The notes under the pieces: model-generated
The model's database searches: none
Seen by the model: only the letters and a program-made list of their open reading frames with translations
What the model was told of the DNA's origin: nothing
NCBI GenBank assembly: GCA_963851085.1
Contig: CAWKNX010000016.1
Span: 434,001-498,000, forward strand
Direction: 5' to 3'
DNA: 64,000 bases
Source: DATFVJ01 sp963851085
GTDB lineage: Bacteria; Actinomycetota; Actinomycetes; Streptosporangiales; Streptosporangiaceae
Position numbers and translations under genes: made by a program
Shown here: positions 1-9,104 of the stretch, one piece after another
Position numbering within the stretch: position 1 is the stretch's first letter
Layout: every line of letters begins with the position of its first letter

Positions 1-342
1 CGCGGCCGCGACGTCATAGCGCTCCGGATCGCCGCCGCCGAACTCACCCTGGCTCGCGCCGTGATCCGATGCGGTGCCGCGCGTGTTGAACCGGAGCACG
101 GCCAGATCCGCCAGCGCCGGCAGCCGGTTAGCCGCCTTGCGCAGCAGGTGGCTGTCCATCATCCCGCCGTGGGTGGGCAGCGGATGCAGGCAGATGAGGG
201 TCGCAGCCGGATCATGCGCGGCCGGCAGCGCGAGTTCACCGACCAGATCCAGCCCGTCCGCGGTCCGCAGGGTCACCGGTGACCGGCGGGCCGCTAGCAC
301 CGTCGACGGCCGGATCTGCGCGGCGTGGGCGTGGCCGGTCAT
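1..342 (-). CDS. Alpha/beta hydrolase, partial (runs off the left edge)
   Basis: The first 114 residues of a minus-strand gene are present and remain open to base 1. The fragment has the start of an alpha/beta-hydrolase fold. A beta strand ends in LICLHPLPTHGGMMDS, an oxyanion-hole type HP turn, and is followed by LAVLRFNTRGT, the usual strand and loop after the first helix. This is the pattern of the serine aminopeptidase S33 / dienelactone-hydrolase-like group. The nucleophile Ser and catalytic His would lie outside the window. It is the last of three same-strand genes behind nucS, so it may be co-transcribed with them. The substrate cannot be inferred. Confidence 0.7.
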   Translation of the reverse strand, partial: MTGHAHAAQIRPSTVLAARRSPVTLRTADGLDLVGELALPAAHDPAATLICLHPLPTHGGMMDSHLLRKAANRLPALADLAVLRFNTRGTASDHGASQGEFGGGDPERYDVAAA

Positions 343-369
343 ACCCGCCTGCCTGTCATCGATGCCTCG

Positions 370-711
370 CTACCTGCGCCTCGGCCGCCCCGGCTGCCGG
401 CCCGGCTGCCGGCCCGCACGCAGGGCTGGCCGGCGATCCCGGCGCCGTTGCCAGCAGGGCTTGTGCCAGTGCCTCCGCTCGCCGACCCCGGAATTTGTCC
501 CTAACGGCTGCGTGTCGGCGGGCCACGCCACGATGTGCGGCGTACCCGCGGGTATCTCCTGGTCGCAACCTGGGCAGCGGTAAGCCTTGGCAGCCGCCGC
601 GCCGGGCACCGGCCGGACCACCCAGTCGCCGTCCGGCCAGGATTCGATCTTCTCGACGGGATCACCCGGCGGCGGCCCGGCGGGCTCACGGCGGATCCGG
701 CGTGGGCTCAC
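370..711 (-). CDS. Small zinc-ribbon-like protein downstream of nucS
   Basis: A 113-residue protein with a GTG start. Residues about 44-47 form CPGC and are followed by a conserved-looking HIVAWP segment and a C-terminal RRHWHKPCW motif. Together these give a C-x2-C...H...H-x2-C pattern that could bind one zinc ion. The tail is Arg/Pro/Gly-rich and probably disordered. Homologues of this type, often mislabelled ATP/GTP-binding, sit beside nucS in streptomycetes and relatives, but I know of no assigned function. Gene order and orientation suggest co-transcription with nucS. Confidence 0.7.
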   Translation of the reverse strand: MSPRRIRREPAGPPPGDPVEKIESWPDGDWVVRPVPGAAAAKAYRCPGCDQEIPAGTPHIVAWPADTQPLGTNSGVGERRHWHKPCWQRRRDRRPALRAGRQPGRQPGRPRRR

Positions 712-851
712 TGCCCCGCCCCGCTATCCGCCCCGCCTGCTCCCGCGCCGCTCCGTGCCACCTCTATATTGTGCGGTCAGAGCAGCCTGACCTGCGCCAC
801 TATCCCGCGACTCCAGGGCATGGCAGCTCGCGCCGCACCGGCGGGCTGCGC

Positions 852-1511
852 TCAGAACAGGGTCAGGCCGGCGCGGTCGACGCCGCGCAGCGCGTCGTAG
901 TCGACCGTCACGCAGCGGATGCCGCGGTCTTCTGCGAGCACCCGGGCCTGCGGCTTGATCTCCTGTGCGGCGAAGATGCCGGTGACCGGGGCGAGCAGCG
1001 GATCACGATTGAGCAGCTCCAGGTACCTGGTGAGCTGCTCGACGCCATCGATCTCGCCGCGCCGTTTGATCTCCACGGCGACGGCGCGGCTGCCGGCGTC
1101 GCGGCACAGCAGGTCGACCGGCCCGATGGCCGTGGGGTACTCGCGGCGCACGAGAGTGAAGCCACTGCCGAGCGCAGTCGGGCGGGCGGCGAGCAGTTCC
1201 TGAAGGTGCGCCTCGACCCCGTCCTTGACCAGGCCCGGATCAACGCCAAGCTCGTGGCGGGAGTCGTGCAGCATCTCCTCGATGGTGATCACCAACTGTT
1301 CGCCCGCCTTGTTGGTGACCGTCCACCGCCCTTCACCCTCCCTGAGGGTGCACGGCGGGCTCATCCAGTTCAGGGGCTTGTACGCCCGGTCGTCGGCGTG
1401 GATGGACACCGAGCCGTCCGCCTTGAGCAGGAGCAGCCGCCTGGCACTGGGCAGGTGAGCGGTCAGCCGGCCGACGTAGTCGACGCTGCACCGCGCGATG
1501 ACGAGCCGCAC
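852..1511 (-). CDS. nucS: Endonuclease NucS (non-canonical mismatch repair)
   Basis: A 219-residue NucS/EndoMS. In actinobacteria that lack MutS/MutL this enzyme cleaves both strands at mismatched DNA and works with the sliding clamp. The N-terminal domain shows the family sequences CSVDYVGRLTAHLPSA and YKPLNWMSPP. The C-terminal nuclease domain has GPVDLLCRD and VAVEIKRRG, which carry the D...E-x-K catalytic residues. The extreme C-terminus (RAGLTLF) resembles the clamp-binding tail of the family. The GTG at 1511 is chosen because homologues start at VRLVIARC; the frame stays open a further 23 residues upstream with no homology. A GGAG lies just before this start. Confidence 0.93.
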   Translation of the reverse strand: MRLVIARCSVDYVGRLTAHLPSARRLLLLKADGSVSIHADDRAYKPLNWMSPPCTLREGEGRWTVTNKAGEQLVITIEEMLHDSRHELGVDPGLVKDGVEAHLQELLAARPTALGSGFTLVRREYPTAIGPVDLLCRDAGSRAVAVEIKRRGEIDGVEQLTRYLELLNRDPLLAPVTGIFAAQEIKPQARVLAEDRGIRCVTVDYDALRGVDRAGLTLF

Positions 1512-1535
1512 GGCTCCTACCGTAGTAGATGCGCC

Positions 1536-1791
1536 GTGCGCGCCGCCCGGGCACGGGGTTCTTGCGCGTGGCAGGATCATTTCGCCGATTTCGGGTACTC
1601 CCTGCTCGTGCGACTCGACGGGTGGTTCCGCACGGCCGCCGAGCGCGGCAACCCGGCCGCCGGGCAGGTTGCGTGCCTATCCGGCCCCGCGGCTCTCGCG
1701 ATGGGCCCGCACGTGGGCGTCGCTCCCCTACCGGATCATCTACGACCCGGACGGGCGGCCGCTGCGGATGCGCCGCGCAGGGCAGTTCTGA
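1536..1791 (+). pseudogene. Possible small gene remnant divergent from nucS
   Basis: Between nucS and the next gene, two plus-strand frames read well in succession. One gives HFADFGYSLLVRLDGWF and then RTAAERGN. After a one-base shift near 1655 the second gives SLPYRIIYDPDGRPL, ending at a stop at 1789-1791. The two pieces join into about 85 residues with protein-like composition, unlike the Arg/Pro-rich shadow frames. I do not recognise the family. It may be a broken short gene or chance. Confidence 0.25.
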
Positions 1792-1917
1792 CGTCCGGCA
1801 CGACGGTATGCCGCACAGGCGCCCGGGCGCGCGGATAGACCGGCAGCGAAGCGGCGGCGCGAGCCGCTAGGCTGGCCGCCTCCCCGATAGGTAACGAGTC
1901 CATGGCGAGGCGCGCCC

Positions 1918-4071
1918 ATGATGACCGATGACGGCCAGAGCGACCAGGTCTCCCCTCCGCCCGCGCGTCCGCGATCAGCTCGCTCAGTCCGCCGGGGGCT
2001 CGCCGTGTTCCTTGGCCAGGACGCCGTTGGCGCCGCCGGGGCGGGAGCGAGGCCAGATGCCGGAGCGCTGTCGGGAAGGCTCCGGCTTTTCGCGGCGAGC
2101 TTCCTGATGCTCTTCGTCGAGCTCGCCTTGATCCGGTGGACCGGGGCGAACATCGTCTACCTCTCCTACTTCTCCAACTTCGTCCTGCTTGGCAGCTTCC
2201 TCGGCATCGGCATCGGGTTCCTGCGGGCCCGGTCGCGGATGAACCTATTCCCCTGGACCCCGGTGGCGCTGGCCCTCCTGGTCTTCTTCGTGCTGAGGTT
2301 CCCGGTCCAGATCAACCGGTCCTTCACCCAGCTGCTCTTCTTCGGGGACACGCCCACGACCGGCCTGCCCACGTGGGTGACCCTGCCGATCATCTTCCTT
2401 GCCGTGGCCGCGGTGATGGCGATGCTCGGCGAGGGCGTCGCGAGGACGTTCGTCCGGTTCCGGCCGCTGGACGCCTACCGGCTGGACATTCTCGGCAGCA
2501 TCGCCGGGATAGCGGCCTTCTCCGCGCTCGCCTTTGTCGATGCGAAACCGCTGGTGTGGGCGCTCGTCGTCGCGGTGGTTCTGCTCGTCCTGTACGGCAG
2601 CCGAATCGGCATCCTCCAGGTCGCGGCCGTGGCGATCCTGGTGATCATGCTCGGGGTGGAATCCTTCTCGTCCGCCGACATCTGGTCGCCCTACTACCGC
2701 ATCTCGGTGGCCAAGCAGTCTCATGGCCAGTACGGAATCCAGGTCAACGGGATCCCGCACCAGAACATCGTGTCAACGGGCCGTATCGGGAGGGCCTACT
2801 ACCTCCCCTACCAGTGGGCACCGGCGAATCCGCTGGGCGATGTCCTGGTGATCGGTGCGGGCACCGGCAACGACGTCGCCATCGCCCTGAAGCAAGGGGC
2901 CAAGCACGTCGACGCCGTGGAGATCGATCCCCAGCTCTACCAGCTGGGGAAGCGGCTCCATCCGAATCACCCGTATCAGGATCCACGGGTCACGGTCCAC
3001 ATCAACGACGGCCGGGCGTTCCTCCAGCAGACCAAGACGAAGTACGACATGATCCTCTTCGCGCTGCCCGACTCGCTCACCCTGGTGTCTGGCCAGTCCT
3101 CGCTGAGGCTCGAGAGCTACCTGTTCACGCTCCAGGCCATGCAGGCGGCGAAGGCGCATCTCAACCCGGGTGACGGTGTCCTCGCCATGTACAACTACTA
3201 CCGGACGACATGGCTGCGGGACCGGTACGCGAACACCCTCCAGGTGGCCTTCGGGCACGCCCCGTGCGTCAACGCGAACAACGCGCTTTCGATGCTCACC
3301 ATCAGCGTCAACCCGGCCGCTGTGCACTGCAGCCAGGTGTGGCAGCGCCCGCGTGCCGTGGTAGCCCCGGCCACCGACGACCATCCCTTCGTGTACTTGA
3401 TGGGCAACTCGATTCCCGGCTTCTACCTGGTGACGCTGGCCCTGATCCTGCTGGCGTCGACGGTGCTCGTGCGCGCGGTATCCGGGCCGTACCGCCGCAT
3501 GACCGGCTACATCGACCTGTTCTTCATGGGCGCGGCGTTCATGTTGCTCGAGACGAAGAACGTCGTGCAGTTCGCGCTCCTGTTCGGGACCACATGGTTC
3601 GTCAACGCCCTGGTGTTCACCGGGGTCCTGCTCGCCGTGCTCGCGGCGGTGGAGGTCTCACGTCACGTCGTGATCCGCCGGCCTGCGCTGCTGTACCTGG
3701 CCCTGCTCGCAGCGCTGGCCGTGGCGTGGGCAGTGCCCGCGCAGGCGCTGCTTGATCTTTCCCTCGCCCCCCGTTTCCTGGTGGCGGTGGTGATCGCGTT
3801 CACGCCGATATTCCTCGCGAACATGGTGTTCAGCCAGCGATTCCGTGAGGTCGAGGACTCCACCGTGGCCTTCGGGGCCAACCTGCTCGGGGCGATGGTG
3901 GGCGGGATCATGGAGTACGCGTCGCTCGTCGTGGGATACCGGGCGCTGCTCATCGTGGTTGCCGTGCTCTACGGGCTCGCCTTCGTCACCGGCCGGGGCC
4001 AGCTGCGGCCGGCGGAGCCCCTCCTTGCGGGTCAATCACGGAAGAGATGGGCGTTGACCGCGCGCACCTGA
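1918..4071 (+). CDS. Membrane protein with spermidine-synthase-like domain
   Basis: A 717-residue protein with three parts. Residues 1-55 are a polar, probably disordered start. Residues 60-240 hold about seven hydrophobic segments. Residues about 260-490 form a polyamine-synthase-like Rossmann domain with VLVIGAGTGNDVA (about 309-321) as the nucleotide motif, VDAVEIDP as the acidic end of strand 2, and ILFALPDS near the reaction centre. A further block of hydrophobic helices follows to the end. Fused integral-membrane aminopropyltransferase-like proteins are common in actinobacteria, but their substrate is mostly unproven. SAM or decarboxylated SAM binding is inferred from the motif. The 3' end overlaps the convergent gene at 4032 by 40 bases. 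Confidence 0.85.
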   Translation: MMTDDGQSDQVSPPPARPRSARSVRRGLAVFLGQDAVGAAGAGARPDAGALSGRLRLFAASFLMLFVELALIRWTGANIVYLSYFSNFVLLGSFLGIGIGFLRARSRMNLFPWTPVALALLVFFVLRFPVQINRSFTQLLFFGDTPTTGLPTWVTLPIIFLAVAAVMAMLGEGVARTFVRFRPLDAYRLDILGSIAGIAAFSALAFVDAKPLVWALVVAVVLLVLYGSRIGILQVAAVAILVIMLGVESFSSADIWSPYYRISVAKQSHGQYGIQVNGIPHQNIVSTGRIGRAYYLPYQWAPANPLGDVLVIGAGTGNDVAIALKQGAKHVDAVEIDPQLYQLGKRLHPNHPYQDPRVTVHINDGRAFLQQTKTKYDMILFALPDSLTLVSGQSSLRLESYLFTLQAMQAAKAHLNPGDGVLAMYNYYRTTWLRDRYANTLQVAFGHAPCVNANNALSMLTISVNPAAVHCSQVWQRPRAVVAPATDDHPFVYLMGNSIPGFYLVTLALILLASTVLVRAVSGPYRRMTGYIDLFFMGAAFMLLETKNVVQFALLFGTTWFVNALVFTGVLLAVLAAVEVSRHVVIRRPALLYLALLAALAVAWAVPAQALLDLSLAPRFLVAVVIAFTPIFLANMVFSQRFREVEDSTVAFGANLLGAMVGGIMEYASLVVGYRALLIVVAVLYGLAFVTGRGQLRPAEPLLAGQSRKRWALTART

Positions 4072-5201
4072 TCGGCGAGCTCGGGGATCTCGGCCACGGC
4101 GACCCCGGCCGCGCCGAGGATCTCCGCGCCTTGGCCGGCGGCGAACAGGGTGGGCTCGCGCCACGCGAAGACGACCCGCCGGATCCCCGCGGCCAGGATC
4201 AGCTCGGTGCAGGTACGTGGCCGCGAGGCGCGGGCGCTGCACGGCTCGAGCGAGCTGTACAGTGTGGCGCCGGCCAGCCCGGGTGCGGCCAGCCCGGGTG
4301 CGGCCAGCGGCCCGCCGGACGCCTTGCGCAGCGCCACCTCCTCGGCGTGGTCGCTGCCGTCGCGCTCGCGGGAGTAGCCCGTCGCCACGACCTCGCCTTC
4401 GCGGTCCACGATGACCGCCCCGACCGAGTACGCACGCGGCGACGGCGGGCAGCGCCGAGAGATCTCGATCGCCTCGCGCAGCCAGCGGCGGTCGGCGCCC
4501 GGTGGGCCGAGAAGGTAGCGCAGCAGCACCATATCCCCGAGCCGCTGGACCTCGGCCAGCGTCATCCGGTTGCGCGCGTCGTGCGGATACCTGGCCGGAC
4601 CGGCGGAACGCGGCGCCACCGGCCCGGCGAAACGCGGCGCCGCTGGGTCGCCCACGAAGAATGGCGCGATCGCGAGCTGGAGCTCGTCGGCGAGACCGGC
4701 CGCGAGGAACTGATCCAGGATGCTCGCGCCGCCCTCCACCATCAGCCGCCCGACGTGCCGTCCGGCGAGATCGGCGAGGACGGCCCGCGGCGTGGGCCGC
4801 GCGCCCGCGTCGATCACCGTGGCGGCACCGGCCAGCCGGGATCTGGCCGCCGCGAGCGCTCCGGTGGCGCAGTAGACGAGCTTTTCCCCGTCGCCGGCGG
4901 TGAAGAAGCTGGCCGCCGGATCCAGGTTCCCCGTCGCGGTCAGCGTTACCTTGACCGGGCTGGGCGGCAGCCCGCGCGCGGCGCGCGCCTCGCGGCGGGC
5001 CAGTGCGCGCACGAGCAACCGCGGATTGTCGCGCCTTACCGTGCCGGCGCCGACGAGGATCGCGTCGACGCCGGCCCGCACGCCGTCCACGCGATCGGCG
5101 TCGGCGGCGCTGGAGAGCACGAGCCGGGAAGGCGCGGCGTCATCCAGGTAGCCGTCCGCCGACACAGCGCAGCTGAGCAGCACATACGGTAGTCCGGTCA
5201 C
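4032..5201 (-). CDS. RibD-type reductase-deaminase fusion in reversed domain order
   Basis: A 389-residue protein. The N-terminal half is the RibD C-terminal (dihydrofolate-reductase-like) reductase domain: YVLLSCAVSADGYLDD, then DAILVGAGTVRRDNPRL and LMVEGGASILDQFLAAGL. The C-terminal half is a cytidine/deoxycytidylate-deaminase fold with zinc motif HAEE at about residue 298 and PCSARASRPRTC with the two remaining Cys ligands. Classical RibD of riboflavin synthesis has deaminase first, so the order here is swapped. A pyrimidine deaminase/reductase role is likely; riboflavin itself is not proved because no other rib gene is nearby. GTG 5201 is chosen by homology. An upstream extension to 5360 would overlap the divergent gene. 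Confidence 0.85.
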   Translation of the reverse strand: MTGLPYVLLSCAVSADGYLDDAAPSRLVLSSAADADRVDGVRAGVDAILVGAGTVRRDNPRLLVRALARREARAARGLPPSPVKVTLTATGNLDPAASFFTAGDGEKLVYCATGALAAARSRLAGAATVIDAGARPTPRAVLADLAGRHVGRLMVEGGASILDQFLAAGLADELQLAIAPFFVGDPAAPRFAGPVAPRSAGPARYPHDARNRMTLAEVQRLGDMVLLRYLLGPPGADRRWLREAIEISRRCPPSPRAYSVGAVIVDREGEVVATGYSRERDGSDHAEEVALRKASGGPLAAPGLAAPGLAGATLYSSLEPCSARASRPRTCTELILAAGIRRVVFAWREPTLFAAGQGAEILGAAGVAVAEIPELADQVRAVNAHLFRD

Positions 5202-5338
5202 AGGGTGATCCAGCCTACCCTCGGCGGTGCCGAGCTGGCCCCCGTACGGGCTCGGCCGCACTCTGGGACGCCGGGCTGTAACCGGTGCTTTACTTGGCAA
5301 CCAGGAGACGCGCTTCACAGGCAACGGCGGTGAGCTGA

Positions 5339-6850
5339 ATGACAACCGCGATGACGGCACGTGACACGACCAGGCCCGCGGAAACCTTCGACTCGGTCAA
5401 CCCCGCCAATGGTGAGGTGATCGCCAGCTTCCCCGTCTGCGGCGGACGGGAGATCAGAGCAGCCGTCGAGCGCGCCAATTCCGCTGCCCGCTGGTGGGCA
5501 GGCCTCGGCTGGAAGCAGCGGCGCGGCTACCTGCTGGCCTGGAAGTCGTACCTCACCAGGTACATCGGCCGCGGCGCGCAGCTTGTGCACGTCGAGACGG
5601 GCAAGCCGCTCGCCGACGCCCAGCTTGAGATCGTGCTGGCCATCGTGCACATCGACTGGGCCGCCAAGCACGCGGAGCGGGTGCTTGGCCCGCGGCGGGT
5701 GCGGAGCGGCGTCGTCGCCATCAATCAGACGGCGACCCTCGAATACCAGCCGCTCGGCGTGATCGGCGTGATCGGGCCGTGGAACTACCCGGTCTTCACC
5801 CCGGTCGGCTCGATCGCCTACGCGCTCGCGGCCGGAAACGCGGTCGTCTACAAGCCGAGCGAGTACACCCCGGCGACGGGCAGCTGGCTCGTGGAGTCGT
5901 TCGCCGAGATCGTGGGTGACCAGCCGGTGCTCCAGCTCGTCACCGGCTTCGGCGACACCGGCGCCGCACTGGCCGGAAGCGGCGTAGACAAGATCGCGTT
6001 CACCGGCTCGGCGGCAACCGCGCGGAAGGTCATGGCGGCCTGCGCGGAGAACCTCACGCCGATCGTGGCCGAGTGCGGTGGCAAGGACGCACTCATCGTC
6101 GACACGGACGCCGACCTCGACGCCGCGGCCGATGCGGCAGTCTGGGGCGCGTTGTCCAATGCCGGGCAGACCTGCGTCGGCGTGGAGCGTGTGTACGTCG
6201 TGGAATCCGTCTACCACACGTTCCTCGAACGGGTTACCGAGCGGGCGGCAAAACTGCGGCCGGGTGAGGACCGTGAGGCCGACTACGGCCCGATGACCAT
6301 GCCGTCCCAGATCGACGTGATCGAGCGCCATCTCGCCGACGCCATCGCGCGCGGCGGCCGTACCGTCCTTGGGGACATGAACTCGATCCGCAAGCCGTTC
6401 GTAGAACCGATCATCCTGTCCGACGTGCCCGAGCAGAGCAGCGCCATCACCGAGGAGACCTTCGGCCCCACGATCACGATCACGAAGGTGCAGGACGTCG
6501 CGGACGCGGTCCGGCGAGCCAACGCAACCCGTTACGGCCTCGCGGCCACCGTCTTCGCGAAGAACAAGAAGCGCGGCATGGCCGCGGCGCGGGCGCTGCG
6601 CAGCGGCATGACCTCGATCAACGCGGTGATCGCCTTCGCGGCGGTCCCCGGGCTGCCGTTCGGCGGCGTGGGCGACTCCGGGTTCGGCCGGATCCACGGC
6701 GCGGACGGGCTGCGTGAAATGTCACGGGCGAAGGCGATCACGCGTCAGCGGTGGGGCGGCCTGAACCTCACCACATTCGCCCGCACGGACGGGCAGATGA
6801 GCAAGGTCCTGCGGCTCATGACGCTCGTGCACGGCCGCCGCTACCGATGA
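5339..6850 (+). CDS. NAD(P)-dependent aldehyde dehydrogenase
   Basis: A 503-residue member of the aldehyde dehydrogenase superfamily, which oxidises aldehydes to acids. Visible family features are GPWNYPV (oxyanion Asn region), KPSEYTP (cofactor-binding Lys), the FTGSAATA glycine motif, the general base Glu245 in VAECGGKDA, the nucleophile Cys279 in GQTCVGVERV and EETFGPT near the C-terminus. Length is typical and there is no signal peptide. It is convergent with the GMC oxidoreductase at 7250-8896. Together they could convert an alcohol to an acid, for example choline to betaine, but neither gene shows substrate specificity. A GGTGAG lies just before the ATG. Confidence 0.93.
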   Translation: MTTAMTARDTTRPAETFDSVNPANGEVIASFPVCGGREIRAAVERANSAARWWAGLGWKQRRGYLLAWKSYLTRYIGRGAQLVHVETGKPLADAQLEIVLAIVHIDWAAKHAERVLGPRRVRSGVVAINQTATLEYQPLGVIGVIGPWNYPVFTPVGSIAYALAAGNAVVYKPSEYTPATGSWLVESFAEIVGDQPVLQLVTGFGDTGAALAGSGVDKIAFTGSAATARKVMAACAENLTPIVAECGGKDALIVDTDADLDAAADAAVWGALSNAGQTCVGVERVYVVESVYHTFLERVTERAAKLRPGEDREADYGPMTMPSQIDVIERHLADAIARGGRTVLGDMNSIRKPFVEPIILSDVPEQSSAITEETFGPTITITKVQDVADAVRRANATRYGLAATVFAKNKKRGMAAARALRSGMTSINAVIAFAAVPGLPFGGVGDSGFGRIHGADGLREMSRAKAITRQRWGGLNLTTFARTDGQMSKVLRLMTLVHGRRYR

Positions 6851-7249
6851 GCAACCGGTAACAACGGTTCTTCTGGACAGACGTGGCGTAGCTGCGGGCG
6901 GGCGGCAGGCGGGAGGATTGCTGGAGTTGCGTAGTCGGTCGGGCGGGGCCAATGTTGCCGGTAAGCTGCCATCGCCCGCGCCCCCGGTCATGACTCACCG
7001 CGTGCGGGAGAAGAGGGACGACGTACCCACGAGATCCGCCTCAGTGATCGGGGCCGGCACGTTGACAGTAGCAGCCCACCGAGCGCCGGCTCATCCTCCT
7101 ACTCGTGGGAGCAGGCGACAACAACCCGACCGGGAGCGCGATCTTCCAGCGAGGACGAACCCGCACCGGCAGGGGGCCAACCGAGGCGGCCGCCGCTCGA
7201 CGACCAGGCGCGCGCCCTGAACGAGCTGCTCGGCTTCCCCGCCAGGGGG
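6851..7249. other. Intergenic gap between convergent genes
   Basis: About 400 bases between two convergent genes. Just after the aldehyde dehydrogenase stop is a short imperfect hairpin, AACCG...CGGTT, that could end transcription. The remaining frames are short and rich in Arg and Pro, with no family resemblance. I see no RNA gene or repeat. Confidence 0.5.
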
Positions 7250-8896
7250 TCAGCCGGCCAGTAGCTGGGGCTGGTGGGCGATGGCGGGGTCGGCCGGGCC
7301 GAGCGCGGCACGGCCGACGATGAGGTCGGCGGCGCGTTCGGCGATCGCGATCGTCGGCGCGTTCGTGTTGCCGCGCGGCACGGCCGGCATCACGGAGGCG
7401 TCCACCACCCGCAGGCCTTCGACGCCGCGGACGCGCAGTTCGGTGTCAACCACGCTGGTGATCCTGCTGGCCGCCAGGCGGGAGTCCCCGCCCATGGCAC
7501 ACGTGCCCACCGGGTGGTACAGCGTGCCGAGATCACGCCGGATGAACTCCCGGAACTCGTCATCGGTGCGCAGGTCGCCACCGGGCGCGAGTTCACCTTT
7601 GCATATTTTGGACATCGGCCGGCCTGCGGCGATCTCCCTGGCCAGCCGGATGCCCTTGATCAGGGGAGCGATGTCCGCGGCGGCAGAAAGGTAGGCAGGG
7701 TCGATGTCGGGCTTGTGCCGTGGATCGCCACTGCGCAGCCTGATCCTCCCCCGGCTGCTCACGGAGACCAGGGTGATCAGCACGGACAGGGCCCGCTTGC
7801 CTGGATCGGCGAGGCCTTGCTTCTCGAACGGCGTCGGCAGGACGTGCCACTGGATGTCGGGTGCCGGGAGCGATGGATCGCTCCGGCTGAACCCACCGGC
7901 CTCGGCGATGTTCGTGACCAGCGGGCCCCGGTGCGTCAACTGCCACCGCGTGAGGTTGACCGGGCCCCCATGCTCCCAAAGCGCGCGGGTCTTCGGCGTA
8001 TGCCACATCACGGTCACCATCGGGTGATCAGACAGGTTGCCGCCGACGCCTGGGCTGTCCGCCACGACGTCGATGTCGTGGTCGCGCAGATGGTCAGCGG
8101 CCCCCACACCGGAAAGCATCAGCAACTGCGGGCTGCCCACCGCGCCGGCGGCGAGGATGACCTCACGTTCGGCACGCACGAACTCCTCGCTGCCGCGCAG
8201 CAGATAGCGCACCCCGGCAGCCCGATCGCCCTCGAATACGATCCTGGTCACGAGGGTATCGGTCTGGACCGTCAGGTTCGGGCGCGCCATGGCGGGCCGC
8301 AGATAGGCGTCGGCCGCCGACCAGCGCCGCCCCTTCTTCTGCGTGACCTGATAGAAGCCGACGCCGTCCTGGCGCTGCGCGTTGAAGTCGTTGTTGGGCG
8401 GCAGCCCGAACACCTTGGCGGCGTCCACGAATGCCGTGGTAAGCGCCGATTTGTGGCGCAGATCCTCCACGCTGAGCGGGCCGCCCGCACCGTGGTAGGC
8501 GGAGGAGCCCCGCGAGTTGCCCTCGGACCGCAGAAAATAGGGCAGCAGGTCCGCGTAACCCCAGCCGGTGCAGCCGTACTCGTCCCGCCAGGTGTCGTAG
8601 TCGTAGCGATTGCCACGCATGTAGATCATCGCGTTGATGGATGAGGATCCGCCGAGGGTGCGGCCACGTGGCCAGTAGATCCGGCGGCTGCAGGCGCGCT
8701 CCTGCGGAACGGTCTGGTAATCCCAGTCGTAGACGCTCTTGAAGAGAAGGTTGGTCGCCGCGGGGATGTGGATCTCGTCCGCATCGTCGGGAGGTCCTGC
8801 CTCCACCAGGAGCACCTGTGTGGTGGGGTCCTCGGTGAGCCGCGCCGCGAGAACGCACCCGGCGCTGCCCGCCCCGACGATGACATAGTCGTACAC
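7250..8896 (-). CDS. GMC-family FAD-dependent alcohol oxidoreductase
   Basis: A 548-residue glucose-methanol-choline oxidoreductase. The N-terminus has the FAD-binding YVIVGAGSAGCVLAARL with a following acidic strand end (VLLVEAGP). The GMC signature 1 region is RGRTLGGSSSINAM. Signature 2 is GAVGSPQLLMLSG. The catalytic pair is His461 in YHPVGTCAMG and Asn510 in PRGNTNAPT. It resembles choline dehydrogenase and aryl-alcohol oxidase relatives; the actual alcohol and the electron acceptor are unknown. It is intact and convergent with an aldehyde dehydrogenase, suggesting a two-step alcohol oxidation. Confidence 0.93.
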   Translation of the reverse strand: MYDYVIVGAGSAGCVLAARLTEDPTTQVLLVEAGPPDDADEIHIPAATNLLFKSVYDWDYQTVPQERACSRRIYWPRGRTLGGSSSINAMIYMRGNRYDYDTWRDEYGCTGWGYADLLPYFLRSEGNSRGSSAYHGAGGPLSVEDLRHKSALTTAFVDAAKVFGLPPNNDFNAQRQDGVGFYQVTQKKGRRWSAADAYLRPAMARPNLTVQTDTLVTRIVFEGDRAAGVRYLLRGSEEFVRAEREVILAAGAVGSPQLLMLSGVGAADHLRDHDIDVVADSPGVGGNLSDHPMVTVMWHTPKTRALWEHGGPVNLTRWQLTHRGPLVTNIAEAGGFSRSDPSLPAPDIQWHVLPTPFEKQGLADPGKRALSVLITLVSVSSRGRIRLRSGDPRHKPDIDPAYLSAAADIAPLIKGIRLAREIAAGRPMSKICKGELAPGGDLRTDDEFREFIRRDLGTLYHPVGTCAMGGDSRLAASRITSVVDTELRVRGVEGLRVVDASVMPAVPRGNTNAPTIAIAERAADLIVGRAALGPADPAIAHQPQLLAG

Positions 8897-9016
8897 AGCG
8901 GCCTCCCTGAAACGAAATCAGGACAATCATTGTCACCCTACTCGCCGGGAACCTAACCGCTCAGCCCATCGGCGTTTCGGGGAGGGACCCCGCCACCGGC
9001 CGGGGAGCGCATGACG

Positions 9017-9051
9017 GAGCGCGCTCCCGGCCTGTGGCCGGAAGCGCGCTC
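9017..9051. terminator. 16-bp stem hairpin
   Basis: Arms at 9017-9032 and 9036-9051 (GAGCGCGCTCCCGGCC and GGCCGGAAGCGCGCTC) pair over 16 positions with one mismatch and a 3-base loop. On the plus strand a run of C, not T, follows. It lies in the leader side of the minus-strand GMC gene and upstream of the plus-strand adenosyltransferase gene. Confidence 0.5.
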
Positions 9052-9065
9052 TCCCCCCCAAGATT

Positions 9066-9104
9066 CCGGTGTCCGGCGGGCCCCCGAGATCCGCCGGACA
9101 CCGG
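9066..9104. terminator. Perfect 14-bp inverted repeat
   Basis: CCGGTGTCCGGCGG at 9066-9079 is mirrored exactly by CCGCCGGACACCGG at 9091-9104 with an 11-base loop. No T-run follows, as is common for high-GC hairpin terminators. It lies 14 bases from the previous hairpin, so the two form a tandem pair in the divergent intergenic space. Confidence 0.5.

Noticed and set aside
4047..5192. Plus-strand reading frame opposite the RibD-type gene
   Set aside because: Antisense shadow; no motif, and the minus strand has both zinc and reductase motifs.
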